Assembly: GCA_903829565.1 (NCBI GenBank)
Contig: CAIKQM010000467.1
Location: 1-8,771, forward strand
Length of the DNA: 8,771 bases
Direction: 5' to 3'
Source: an uncultured Planctomycetota bacterium
GTDB taxonomy: Bacteria; Planctomycetota; UBA1135; GCA-002686595
Numbering within the stretch: position 1 is the first letter of the stretch; each line of letters opens with the position of its first letter. Both the position numbers and the translations under genes were made by a program. Of this stretch, positions 1 to 6,777 are shown one piece after another. Below the pieces are notes generated by a model, which worked only from the letters and a program-made list of their open reading frames with translations, was not told where the DNA came from and ran no database searches.

Positions 1-630
1 CCACTTGTGCTCGGTGAACCAGCGGCCGAGCCCTGCCTCACGCAACTTGGGCAGGTCGAGGTACCAGTGCGTCGTCGAGCGCTTGACCGGTGCGTTGCCG
101 CACACTTTGCAGCGCGTCTTGGGCATGCGCAGCGGATCGAGCCATTGTCCGCACTTGGGGCACTCATCGCCGCGCGCCTCCTCATACCCGCATTCATGAC
201 AGGTACCCAGGATGTAACGATCCGCCAAGTACATCGCGTCATGCTCGCAGTAGAGCTGTTCGGTTTGCTTGACCAGCAAACAGCCCTTGGCGTCGAGCGT
301 GCGGAAGAACTCCTGTGAGGTGGCAGCATGCTCAGGGCAGATGCTCGTGCCGCTCCACACATCAAACCGGATGTCAAAAGCGTCAAACACGCGCTTGATG
401 TCGTCGCGCCAGCGCGCCACATACTCGGGGTAGGGGACCTTATCCTTTTCGGCCCCGATGGTGATGGCTACGCCGTGTTCATCGGCACCACACACATAGA
501 GCACCTCCTCTCCGCGTTGGCGCAGGGCGCGCACATACACATCAGCGGGGAGATACGCGCCAGTGACATGCCCGAAGTGAATCGGACCGTTGGCGTAGGG
601 CAGTGCAGAGGTGACGAGGTAGCGGACCAC
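1..630 (-). CDS. metG: Methionyl-tRNA synthetase, N-terminal 210 residues (truncated by window start)
   Basis: This gene encodes the class I aminoacyl-tRNA synthetase that charges tRNA-Met with methionine in the cytoplasm. The visible 210 residues begin VVRYLVTSALPYANGPIHFG and contain the HIGH-type ATP-binding motif HFGH at residues 18-21, then CGADEHGVAI at about 48-57. A zinc-binding insertion follows, with CHECG and CPKCG, then a further CKVCG pair. The HWYLDLP segment that follows is also typical of MetG. Six zinc-knuckle cysteines are visible, more than the four in E. coli MetG and closer to the archaeal and two-knuckle type. The KMSKS motif and anticodon-binding domain lie outside the window. 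The start is GTG at 630: an in-frame TAG lies only three codons upstream (640-642) and no other start fits the conserved N-terminus. It lies 31 nt behind the LAB_N gene on the same strand, so it may be cotranscribed with it. Confidence 0.97.
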   Translation of the reverse strand, partial: MVRYLVTSALPYANGPIHFGHVTGAYLPADVYVRALRQRGEEVLYVCGADEHGVAITIGAEKDKVPYPEYVARWRDDIKRVFDAFDIRFDVWSGTSICPEHAATSQEFFRTLDAKGCLLVKQTEQLYCEHDAMYLADRYILGTCHECGYEEARGDECPKCGQWLDPLRMPKTRCKVCGNAPVKRSTTHWYLDLPKLREAGLGRWFTEHKW

Positions 631-661
631 GCCCGCAGTCTAGCGTACTCGCAGGGGCGGT

Positions 662-1243
662 TCAGCCCGCAGGTAGAGCACCGCGGCGTACGAGCATGAT
701 GTTGCGAGCGTAGACGAAGACTCCTGTGGATTGACCGATGACTCCGACGACATCTTTGCGCCACACAAAGTACACCAGCAGCAGCACGCCACCCGCGAGA
801 CTGCCATACCAGAAGGCGATGGGGATGACGCTGCGGCCTGCTTTCTCGCTCGCCCACCACTGCAAGAGCATGCGGAAGGTGAAGGCGGCTTGACCAAGGA
901 AGCCAATGGCAACCCAGAGGAATCCCGCTGGTTTGGTGATGTTGAAGAGCACATACAGCACGCCTGCACCGCGTTGCGTCTCTTGTGCGGAGGCCAGCTG
1001 CTCTAGCCATTCGTCGCCGCGGACACTGCGTCCGGCGGCGTCGACCACGATGAGCTCGGCGTTCTCGCGGCGCAGCTCGACATCTTGGAGGCGCTGCTTG
1101 AGATCGATCTCAACGGTGCCCGTCGGTGCTCCTGCAGCGACCTCGCGTGCATCAAAGACCAAGGCTGCTGCTACCAAGGCGAGCACGCACAGCAGCACAG
1201 CCACCAGACCGCGATCGTGAGCCCGCACAGTAGCTTCAGCCAC
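662..1243 (-). CDS. LAB_N-domain membrane protein (lipid-A-disaccharide synthase N-terminal domain family)
   Basis: This is a 193-residue membrane protein of the LAB_N family (named for the N-terminal domain of some LpxB proteins, but without the LpxB catalytic part). An N-terminal membrane segment at about 12-30 is followed by a charged, probably periplasmic stretch of about 65 residues, then three membrane segments at about 105-127, 139-160 and 165-183. Family hallmarks are GQAAFTFRMLLQWWASEKAG (117-136), the SVIPIAFWYGSL segment and RKDVVGVIGQ...YARN near the C-terminus. GTG at 1243 is chosen because it overlaps the upstream GT2 stop by 8 nt and has GAGGT five bases before it; a longer open frame to 1339 would lie wholly inside the GT2 gene. 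LAB_N proteins commonly sit beside GT2 and GT-C glycosyltransferases, as here. The role is inferred: presentation or movement of a polyprenyl-linked sugar. It does not itself make lipid A disaccharide. Confidence 0.88.
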   Translation of the reverse strand: MAEATVRAHDRGLVAVLLCVLALVAAALVFDAREVAAGAPTGTVEIDLKQRLQDVELRRENAELIVVDAAGRSVRGDEWLEQLASAQETQRGAGVLYVLFNITKPAGFLWVAIGFLGQAAFTFRMLLQWWASEKAGRSVIPIAFWYGSLAGGVLLLVYFVWRKDVVGVIGQSTGVFVYARNIMLVRRGALPAG

Positions 1244-2018
1244 CGATGACCTCGCGAATCGGCAACAACAGACGCCGACGCCGCATCCAGCGCACAGCGA
1301 AGAGATCCTTGGTGGCCTTGAAGGCCCGATTCCAAACACCGTACTTCGAAACGCCCGCGACGCGCGGATGATGTTCGACCGGCGTTTCGATCACGCTGTA
1401 GCCGTGGTAGCGCAACAGCGTCGGCAGGAAGCGGTGCATGCCTTCGAACAACGGCAACGCCTGGATCGCTTCGCGCCGGAAGACCTTCAGCGAACAACCA
1501 GTATCGCGGATGGAGTCACCGCTGATCGAGTTGCGCACCGCATTCGCGATCTTCGAACTCACGCGACGCACAAAGGTGTCGTTGCGCTTCTTGCGCCAGC
1601 CGACAACTGCATCGTGCTGGCCACTGCGCAACAGTTCGATCATGCGCGGCAGATCCGCCGGGTCGTTCTGTAGGTCTGCATCGAGCGTGGCAATCAGCTC
1701 GGCGCTTGCGACTTGCAATCCCGCGCTGATCGCTGCCGTTTGACCACAATTGCGCGCGAAGAAGACCCCGCGTACGCGTGGATCACGCTTGCACAAGGAG
1801 CGGATCAACTCGGGCGAACCATCGCGGCTGCCATCATCGACGAGCACCAGCTCCCAAGCGGCCTCCGAGCCGAAGACCTCGACGGCCTTCTGGTACAGGC
1901 GCTCCAGATTGGCTTCCTCGTCGTACACCGGCGCGACCAGAGACAAAGCGAGCGGGGGCCTCGAAGGCCAGCGCTCGCGTACTTGGAAGGGGAGCAGATC
2001 GATGCGGTCGTGTTTCAT
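1236..2018 (-). CDS. GT2 glycosyltransferase, DPM1/ArnC-like (polyprenyl-phosphate sugar synthase)
   Basis: This 260-residue GT-A fold enzyme is expected to transfer a sugar from a nucleotide-sugar donor to a polyprenyl phosphate at the cytoplasmic face of the membrane. Visible motifs are LVAPVYDEEANL at 27-38, the nucleotide-binding VDDGSRDGS at 60-68, the metal-binding DADLQNDP at 113-120, RDTGCSLKVFRR in the acceptor region and HHPRVAGVSKYG near the C-terminus. These are characteristic of the dolichyl-phosphate mannose synthase/ArnC/GtrB group. Unlike ArnC or GtrB, it has no obvious pair of C-terminal membrane helices; it ends in a basic stretch (WMRRRRLLLPI) that may hold it at the membrane. 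It heads the minus-strand unit with the LAB_N gene, whose start overlaps its stop, and is divergent from the GT-C gene. The sugar donor cannot be read from the sequence. ATG at 2018 has only a weak upstream GAAG. Confidence 0.93.
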   Translation of the reverse strand: MKHDRIDLLPFQVRERWPSRPPLALSLVAPVYDEEANLERLYQKAVEVFGSEAAWELVLVDDGSRDGSPELIRSLCKRDPRVRGVFFARNCGQTAAISAGLQVASAELIATLDADLQNDPADLPRMIELLRSGQHDAVVGWRKKRNDTFVRRVSSKIANAVRNSISGDSIRDTGCSLKVFRREAIQALPLFEGMHRFLPTLLRYHGYSVIETPVEHHPRVAGVSKYGVWNRAFKATKDLFAVRWMRRRRLLLPIREVIGG

Positions 2019-2053
2019 GTCTGCGGCGCTTCAACTGCCGCGCCTGATCGGCC

Positions 2054-3703
2054 ATGATGGGGCGGCGCCATGATGACGAACTGGATCCTGTGATGCGAGA
2101 AACTCCCCGCGAAGACCGTCCGTTCCTTGGTGGTTGGTGGCTCTTGGTGCCCATCATGGCGTGGGCGGCGATGCGCGGGTTGTGGGCGCCCGATGAGCCC
2201 CGCTACGCACAAATCGCCAAGGAATGCTGGGATCGCGGCGAATGGTTGGTGCTGCACATCTGCGGTGATCTCTATCACGACAAGCCGCCCTTGGTGTACT
2301 GGCTGGCGGGACTGTTCGGGCGTCTGACCGATTGGTCCGAGTTCGCCATGCGCATGCCGTCGATGCTCGCCACCATTGGCTCGGCGTGGATTGCCCAGCG
2401 CTTGACGCGCCGTTTGTTTGGCGATGTGGCCGCGGCCTGGGCGGTGCCGATGTACCTCGGGACCGCGATGGTGCTCGAGATTGGCGGACGTCTGCAGCTC
2501 GACCCGCTCTTGGCGTTCTTCTGTCTGTACGCCATCGAGCGCTTCATCGCGCGCGAAGAACCTGTAGACCGCCGCAGCATTCGCGGCGGGTTTGCGCTTG
2601 GCCTTGCTGCCATGGCGAAGGGCCCCGTCGCTTGGCTGCACGCGGGCTTCGCGCTGCTTGCCGTGCGCTTGACGCAACCGCGTGGTGCGCGCACAGGCAT
2701 GGCGTGGGGTTGGTGGATTCCCACGGCACTCTTTGCCGTCGCTCCTGTAGCCATCTGGGCCGTGCTCGCCAGCCTTGCTGATCGACGCTTGGCCGAGCAG
2801 TTGTTCTTCAAACAGCACTTGGGCCGCGTGTCGGGTGAGGCACCGCACCAAGGTCCGCTGTGGGAACACTTGTATGAGATGCCGCTCTTCTTGTTGCCGA
2901 CGACGGCCTTCGTGCTGTTGGCCTTGCGCCGTGCTTGGCGCACGCGCAAGGCAGAGGATCAGGAAGCACGCAACCTGCGCATGGTTGCCTTGTGGCTGTG
3001 CTTCAGCGTCGTGGTCTTCAGCCTCATTCCCGTGAAGCGCCCGCTGTACTTGCTGCCGGCCTACCCAGCCGCAGCGATCCTTGCGGCATACGAACTCTCG
3101 TGCCGCTTGCGCGCCGGTACGTGGCTGCGTAGTGCGGTGCGCGTCCCTGCAGCACTGCTCTTCCTCGTCGGTGTGGGTGTGTTGGTGGTGGGCGTAGCAG
3201 CACACAGTTCCGCTGTGCGTGCCACCTGGCCGCAGCTGCAAGAGCTGACTCCGTATGCGCCCGCTGGCGTGCTGCTGGGCTTGGTGTTGACGCTGTTTGC
3301 CGGTTTGGCGTGGCGTCGTGCGCACGGACCGCGCGGCATGGACCATCTCGTGCATGCCACCGGTGGAGGCTTGCTGGTCGCGGCCTTGTTTGTTGCGCCC
3401 GTCATGGATGAGGTCAAGTCTGCGCGCCTCTTGGCCGAGCGCATGGCGGCCTTGCCCCAGAAGCCGGTGCTGATCCCCACGCGTGGGGTGCAACCAGAGG
3501 GCTATCGTTTCTACGGTGGCGTGCCTACCAGCCGCTCGAATGACTTCTTGGCTGCGCTCGAGCGCGAACGCACCGATTTCCTAGGTCTGATTGAAGAGCG
3601 CGAGTACGCCAAGTTGGAGCCGGAACTGAAGGCCCGCACGGTCGAGTTGCTCCGCGCTCAAGTTGGTTCGCGCGACATCATCGTGCTGGGTGCGAAGCCC
3701 TGA
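2054..3703 (+). CDS. GT39/ArnT-like integral membrane glycosyltransferase
   Basis: This 549-residue multi-pass protein is a GT-C fold transferase of the ArnT/PMT group, which uses polyprenyl-phosphate sugars as donors on the periplasmic side of the inner membrane. A first membrane segment (about 26-43) leads into APDEPRYAQIAKE at 45-57, the loop carrying the presumed catalytic acid of the family. YHDKPPLVYWL follows at 74-84, a RLQLDPLLAFF segment has Asp150, and AMAKGPVAW is in a later loop. KRPLYLLPAYP further on resembles the K-x-x-YxLP motif of ArnT. Alternating hydrophobic segments continue to about residue 455, followed by a soluble tail of about 90 residues. It is divergent from the GT2/LAB_N pair that probably makes and presents its donor. 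The acceptor could be lipid A, another glycolipid or protein. The start is uncertain: ATG at 2054, 2057 or 2093, the last giving a 536-residue protein that keeps all motifs. Confidence 0.9.
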   Translation: MMGRRHDDELDPVMRETPREDRPFLGGWWLLVPIMAWAAMRGLWAPDEPRYAQIAKECWDRGEWLVLHICGDLYHDKPPLVYWLAGLFGRLTDWSEFAMRMPSMLATIGSAWIAQRLTRRLFGDVAAAWAVPMYLGTAMVLEIGGRLQLDPLLAFFCLYAIERFIAREEPVDRRSIRGGFALGLAAMAKGPVAWLHAGFALLAVRLTQPRGARTGMAWGWWIPTALFAVAPVAIWAVLASLADRRLAEQLFFKQHLGRVSGEAPHQGPLWEHLYEMPLFLLPTTAFVLLALRRAWRTRKAEDQEARNLRMVALWLCFSVVVFSLIPVKRPLYLLPAYPAAAILAAYELSCRLRAGTWLRSAVRVPAALLFLVGVGVLVVGVAAHSSAVRATWPQLQELTPYAPAGVLLGLVLTLFAGLAWRRAHGPRGMDHLVHATGGGLLVAALFVAPVMDEVKSARLLAERMAALPQKPVLIPTRGVQPEGYRFYGGVPTSRSNDFLAALERERTDFLGLIEEREYAKLEPELKARTVELLRAQVGSRDIIVLGAKP

Positions 3704-3711
3704 ACCGGCTG

Positions 3712-4599
3712 TCAAGTAGACTTGTCCAAGCGGTGCAGCAGCCACAGCCCGCCGATGGACGCTGAGGGGACAGCGACAAGCGGGCCAAGCACCGGGATCA
3801 AGAAGAGCAAGCCCGTTGAAAGCCCCAGCATCGTGACTGGCACCAGATAACGCAGCATGAAGCTCAAGCGGCGTCGAACCGTCCAACTGCGGCGCGAGAG
3901 CGGGATGTCCAACAGTGTGAGGGCCGTCGCAAAACCCGCGATGCCTGCATACAGCGGTGGCCCTACTACCGGGACGAACTGCACCCACACGAAGGCAACC
4001 AGCACGCTCAGTGCGAGCAGCGAGCTGAGCACGCTGGCGCGCACAGCGCGCAGGGTTGACCAAGTGGCCGCGTGGCTGCGCGGGTCGCGTCCGTACCAGT
4101 GGGTCTCCACGCGCGCTTGAATCACGTCCAAGAACGGCCCGCAGCAGGCTTCGTACACGACGCTGAAGGTGAAGGTGGCCACAAGCAGCAAGACCACGAC
4201 TGCGACAAGAAAACTTGACCACTGCGCTACACCGACCAGAGCCGCGGGGCCGATCCACTGGGCCATGCTCTGCCACCACGCATCCCCGGCAAGCAGCGCC
4301 TCGCCCTGAGTGGCGAGCTGTTCCAGCCACGCCCACACACGTGTCACGGCCCACCAGCCCAGACCGGCAAAGCCCAGCACCACCGCCACCACAGGCGGCA
4401 CCAGCCAGCGCTTGGTGCCCGGCGTCTGGTACAGCACGCGCGCACCCACATAAGGCGCGCGCAGGCCGTCAAGCGCACTCTGCAGCCCTCGGGCCGGGAA
4501 CCCCGCAAATCGTGCATGGGCGGGCCCTCCACCACACACGGGGCAGGGTGGCTGCACGGTTTGGTAGCCGCAGCGGGCGCAGATCGAGGTCGAGTCCAT
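3712..4599 (-). CDS. EI24/CysZ-like membrane protein with N-terminal zinc ribbon
   Basis: This 295-residue protein has two parts. Residues 7-22 form a compact four-cysteine zinc ribbon (CARC and CPVC, pattern C-x2-C-x8-C-x2-C). The remainder is an EI24/CysZ-type membrane domain with four hydrophobic blocks at about 65-88, 122-150, 190-225 and 252-290. Family-like features are GPFLDVIQARVE after the second block and the basic LDIPLSRRSWTVRRRLSF stretch before the last, which resemble CysZ. CysZ transports sulfate, but no sulfur-assimilation gene is nearby and the zinc ribbon is not part of E. coli CysZ, so sulfate transport is not supported here. ATG at 4599 is preferred because it opens just before the zinc ribbon; a TTG at 4656 in the same frame would add 19 low-complexity residues and lie inside the divergent control region. 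Its 3' end faces the GT-C gene with only 8 nt between stops. Confidence 0.82.
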   Translation of the reverse strand: MDSTSICARCGYQTVQPPCPVCGGGPAHARFAGFPARGLQSALDGLRAPYVGARVLYQTPGTKRWLVPPVVAVVLGFAGLGWWAVTRVWAWLEQLATQGEALLAGDAWWQSMAQWIGPAALVGVAQWSSFLVAVVVLLLVATFTFSVVYEACCGPFLDVIQARVETHWYGRDPRSHAATWSTLRAVRASVLSSLLALSVLVAFVWVQFVPVVGPPLYAGIAGFATALTLLDIPLSRRSWTVRRRLSFMLRYLVPVTMLGLSTGLLFLIPVLGPLVAVPSASIGGLWLLHRLDKST

Positions 4600-4639
4600 C
4601 CGATGACGAAGAGGGGGCGTAGGGCGTATACTGAGGGTT
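4600..4639 (+). promoter_or_regulatory. Candidate promoter for the gcdH-deacylase unit
   Basis: A TATACT hexamer at 4627-4632 matches the -10 consensus at five of six positions. ATGACG at 4603-4608 matches the -35 consensus at four of six, with an 18-nt spacer. Transcription would start near 4639, just before an inverted repeat and about 50 nt before the gcdH start. The site lies immediately upstream of the divergent EI24 gene, so both genes may be controlled here. This rests only on consensus resemblance in GC-rich DNA, and sigma-factor preferences of the organism are unknown. Confidence 0.3.
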
Positions 4640-4666
4640 GCCACGGCGGATGCCAAATGCCGTGGC
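4640..4666. repeat. Perfect 8-bp inverted repeat in the EI24/gcdH divergent region
   Basis: GCCACGGC at 4640-4647 and GCCGTGGC at 4659-4666 are exact reverse complements separated by 11 nt. The spacer begins a short direct repeat, ATGCC at 4650-4654 and again at 4657-4661. The element lies in the 92-nt gap between divergent start codons, immediately after the candidate gcdH start site. It could be an operator for a dimeric repressor or a hairpin in the gcdH leader. It lacks a following T-run, so it is not a typical terminator. The repeat itself is certain; its function is inferred. Confidence 0.6.
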
Positions 4667-4691
4667 TCACACCCCTCGAAAGACCTCCTCG

Positions 4692-5861
4692 ATGCAACCC
4701 TTCCGCCAACTCGACTACTACAACCTCGACGAACAGTACTCGCAGGACGAATTGATGGTCCGCGACACGGTGCGCGGTTGGGTGAGCGAGCGCTACCTCC
4801 CGATCGTCGCCGAGCACTTTGAGAACGGCACCTTCCCGTTGGACTTGGTGCCGGAGCTGGCGGAGCTAGGCGTATTCGGACCGACGATTCCGACCGAGTA
4901 CGGCGGTCCTGGTCTCAACAACGTGGCCGCCGGCCTGATCTACCAAGAGATGGAGCGCGGCGACTCCGGCTTGCGGTCCTTCGTCTCGGTGCAAGGTGGG
5001 TTGGTGATGTACCCCATCTTCTCCATGGGTTCGGAGGCGCAGAAGCGTCGCTGGTTGCCGTTGCTCGCTTCGGGTAAGGCGATCGGTTGCTTTGGCCTGA
5101 CCGAGCCGGACTTTGGCAGCAACCCGGGCGGCATGCTGACCACGGCCAAGAAGGACGGCAACAGCTACATCCTCAACGGCCGCAAGATGTGGATCACCAA
5201 CGGCACGCTGTCCGATGTGGCGGTGGTGTGGGCCAAGTTGGATGGTCGCATCAAGGGCTTCTTGGTGGAGAAAGGCACGCCCGGCTTCACGGCCCCCGAA
5301 CAGAAGCACAAGTGGTCGTTGCGCGCCTCGGTCACCAGCGAGCTGGTGCTGCAAGATGTGCGCATCCCGGCCGAGAACCTGCTGCCGGGTTCCGATGGCT
5401 TGAAGTCGCCGCTGTCATGCTTGACGCAAGCGCGCTACGGCATTGCGTGGGGCGCCTTGGGTGCTGCGTATGCCTGTTTTGACGAAGGCCTCTCCTATGC
5501 CAAGCAGCGCATTGTGTTCGACAAGCCTTTGGCTGCGTTCCAGTTGCCGCAGAAGAAGTTGGCCGACATGGCAACGCAGATCACGCTCGGGGCCATGCTG
5601 GCCTTGAATGCGGGTCGCATGAAGGATCAAGGCAAATTGACACCTGCTCAGGTGTCGATGGCCAAGCGCAACAACGTGATGTTGGCGCTGGAATGCGCCC
5701 GCACCGTGCGCGACATGATGGGCGGCAACGGCATCAGCCTCGAATACCAGGTCGGCCGTCACATGACCAACTTGGAGAGCGTGGTGACCTACGAAGGTAC
5801 CCATGACATCCACACGCTGGCCATTGGTCACGAAGTGACGGGCATGCCGGCTTACCGCTGA
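4692..5861 (+). CDS. gcdH: Glutaryl-CoA dehydrogenase (acyl-CoA dehydrogenase family)
   Basis: This 389-residue FAD enzyme oxidises and decarboxylates glutaryl-CoA to crotonyl-CoA in lysine, tryptophan and aromatic catabolism, passing electrons to ETF. The match to glutaryl-CoA dehydrogenase is extensive: RDTVRGW near 24-30, GVFGPTIP at 60-67, CFGLTEPDFGSNP at 133-145, WITNG, KWSLRAS, QARYGIAWG, MMGGNGIS, and the catalytic-base motif TYEGTHDIHTLAIG with Glu368 aligned to human Glu370. Glu88, Arg95, Ser96 and Tyr367 correspond to the residues that bind the gamma-carboxylate and promote decarboxylation in the human enzyme, so a decarboxylating enzyme is likely. ATG at 4692 places the protein start just before the conserved N-terminal helix; an upstream in-frame TTG at 4638 would run through the inverted repeat. 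The Shine-Dalgarno is not apparent. The deacylase gene follows after 13 nt, so the two are probably cotranscribed. Confidence 0.95.
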   Translation: MQPFRQLDYYNLDEQYSQDELMVRDTVRGWVSERYLPIVAEHFENGTFPLDLVPELAELGVFGPTIPTEYGGPGLNNVAAGLIYQEMERGDSGLRSFVSVQGGLVMYPIFSMGSEAQKRRWLPLLASGKAIGCFGLTEPDFGSNPGGMLTTAKKDGNSYILNGRKMWITNGTLSDVAVVWAKLDGRIKGFLVEKGTPGFTAPEQKHKWSLRASVTSELVLQDVRIPAENLLPGSDGLKSPLSCLTQARYGIAWGALGAAYACFDEGLSYAKQRIVFDKPLAAFQLPQKKLADMATQITLGAMLALNAGRMKDQGKLTPAQVSMAKRNNVMLALECARTVRDMMGGNGISLEYQVGRHMTNLESVVTYEGTHDIHTLAIGHEVTGMPAYR

Positions 5862-5874
5862 AGCGTGCACCGCA

Positions 5875-6777
5875 GTGCGCACTGTTTGGCATCCCGACTA
5901 CGCGTTCGAGCTGCCTGACGGCCATCCCTTCCCGATGCGCAAGTACCCGCTTTTGCGGGACTTGTTGCTGAAGGAAGGGTTGGTAGAGCCTGCGCACTGG
6001 CTCGAGGCCGCAGAGATTCCGTTGCGCTTGTTGGAGCAGGTCCACACCCCTGCCTATGTGCAGGGTGTGCTGTCAGGAGAACTTGACGAGTCCACGCGCA
6101 AGCGTCTGGGCTTTCCTTGGTCGCCGCGCTTGGTGCGCCGCTCACGCCTTGCCGTAGGCGGTACGCTTTTGGCTTGTGAGACGGCTCTTCAGCACGGTTT
6201 GGCTGCGAATTTGGCCGGAGGCACGCACCACGCCTTTGCCGACCGTGGCGAGGGCTACTGCACTTTCAACGATGTGGCTGTGGCTTTGGTGGACTTGCTG
6301 ACTCGTGGGGAGATTGCATCGGCCTCGGTGGTGGATCTCGATGTGCACCAAGGCAATGGCACAGCTGCCATCTTCCAGCGCGAGCCGCGCGTGCGCACCT
6401 TTTCGATGCATGGCGCGAAGAACTTTCCTCTGCGCAAGGAACAGTCCACCGTCGATGTGGAACTGGCTGACGGCTGTGACGATGAAGAGTACATGGAGCT
6501 CTTGCAGCGCACGTTGCCGCGCTTTCTGGAGGCCGGTGCGGGCGAGTTAGTGGTGTACCTCGCGGGAGTCGATGTCACGCGCGACGACCGCTTCGGGCGC
6601 ATGGGGCTGACTGGCGACGGCGTGTACGCGCGTGATCGCTGGGTCTTGTCCGAACTGACGCGTCGCGGTGTGCCGTGCGCGTTGGTGTTGGGTGGCGGCT
6701 ACTTGCGCAGTGGGGCTGAGGCAACCGCGTGGCTGCATGCCCACGCGCATCGAGCCGCGCGCGACTTAGGTCTCTGA
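5875..6777 (+). CDS. Histone-deacetylase-fold deacylase, class IV (HDAC11-like)
   Basis: This 300-residue zinc hydrolase belongs to the arginase/deacetylase fold. The N-terminus HPDYAFELPDGHPFPMRKY is typical of short bacterial members. The active site is complete: the catalytic His pair in GGTHHAF (His118, His119), zinc ligands in DLDVHQGNG (Asp156, His158) and in AGVDVTRDDRFGRMGLT (Asp233), and the transition-state tyrosine in LGGGY (Tyr276). Known bacterial relatives remove acyl groups from lysine, polyamines or other small amines; the substrate here cannot be told. GTG at 5875 is the only start that gives this conserved N-terminus, with no clear Shine-Dalgarno, and translation may be coupled to gcdH, whose stop is 13 nt away. 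Its last 12 nt overlap the convergent RNase Z-like gene. The pairing with an acyl-CoA enzyme makes a role in acyl-lysine or acyl-amine metabolism conceivable, but that is inference. Confidence 0.92.
   Translation: MRTVWHPDYAFELPDGHPFPMRKYPLLRDLLLKEGLVEPAHWLEAAEIPLRLLEQVHTPAYVQGVLSGELDESTRKRLGFPWSPRLVRRSRLAVGGTLLACETALQHGLAANLAGGTHHAFADRGEGYCTFNDVAVALVDLLTRGEIASASVVDLDVHQGNGTAAIFQREPRVRTFSMHGAKNFPLRKEQSTVDVELADGCDDEEYMELLQRTLPRFLEAGAGELVVYLAGVDVTRDDRFGRMGLTGDGVYARDRWVLSELTRRGVPCALVLGGGYLRSGAEATAWLHAHAHRAARDLGL

Noticed and set aside
1244..1339. Upstream extension of the LAB_N gene to a start at 1339
   Set aside because: The extra 32 residues are Cys/Arg/Ser-rich and lie wholly within the GT2 coding sequence. 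GTG at 1243 has a good ribosome binding site and the usual small stop-start overlap.
2022..2041. GCGGC...GCCGC short inverted repeat between the divergent GT2 and GT-C starts
   Set aside because: Five-base arms made only of G and C are expected often by chance in DNA of this composition.
2015..3493. Minus-strand open frame of 492 codons antisense to the GT-C glycosyltransferase gene
   Set aside because: Its translation is rich in His, Gln, Arg and Gly with no recognisable domain or membrane segment, as expected of an antisense frame in GC-rich DNA. The plus-strand frame has clear ArnT-like motifs.
3704..3740. Possible bidirectional terminator at the GT-C/EI24 convergent junction
   Set aside because: Only a four-base stem (CTTG-TC-CAAG) is visible and there is no T-run on either strand.
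3581..4354. Minus-strand frame of 257 codons spanning the GT-C/EI24 junction
   Set aside because: It lies in another frame of the EI24 gene and runs across the convergent stops. Its composition is Arg/Ala/Gly/Cys-rich with no family resemblance.
5415..5882. Minus-strand frame of 155 codons antisense to gcdH
   Set aside because: It is opposite a highly conserved coding sequence and its His/Gln/Arg-rich translation shows no motif.
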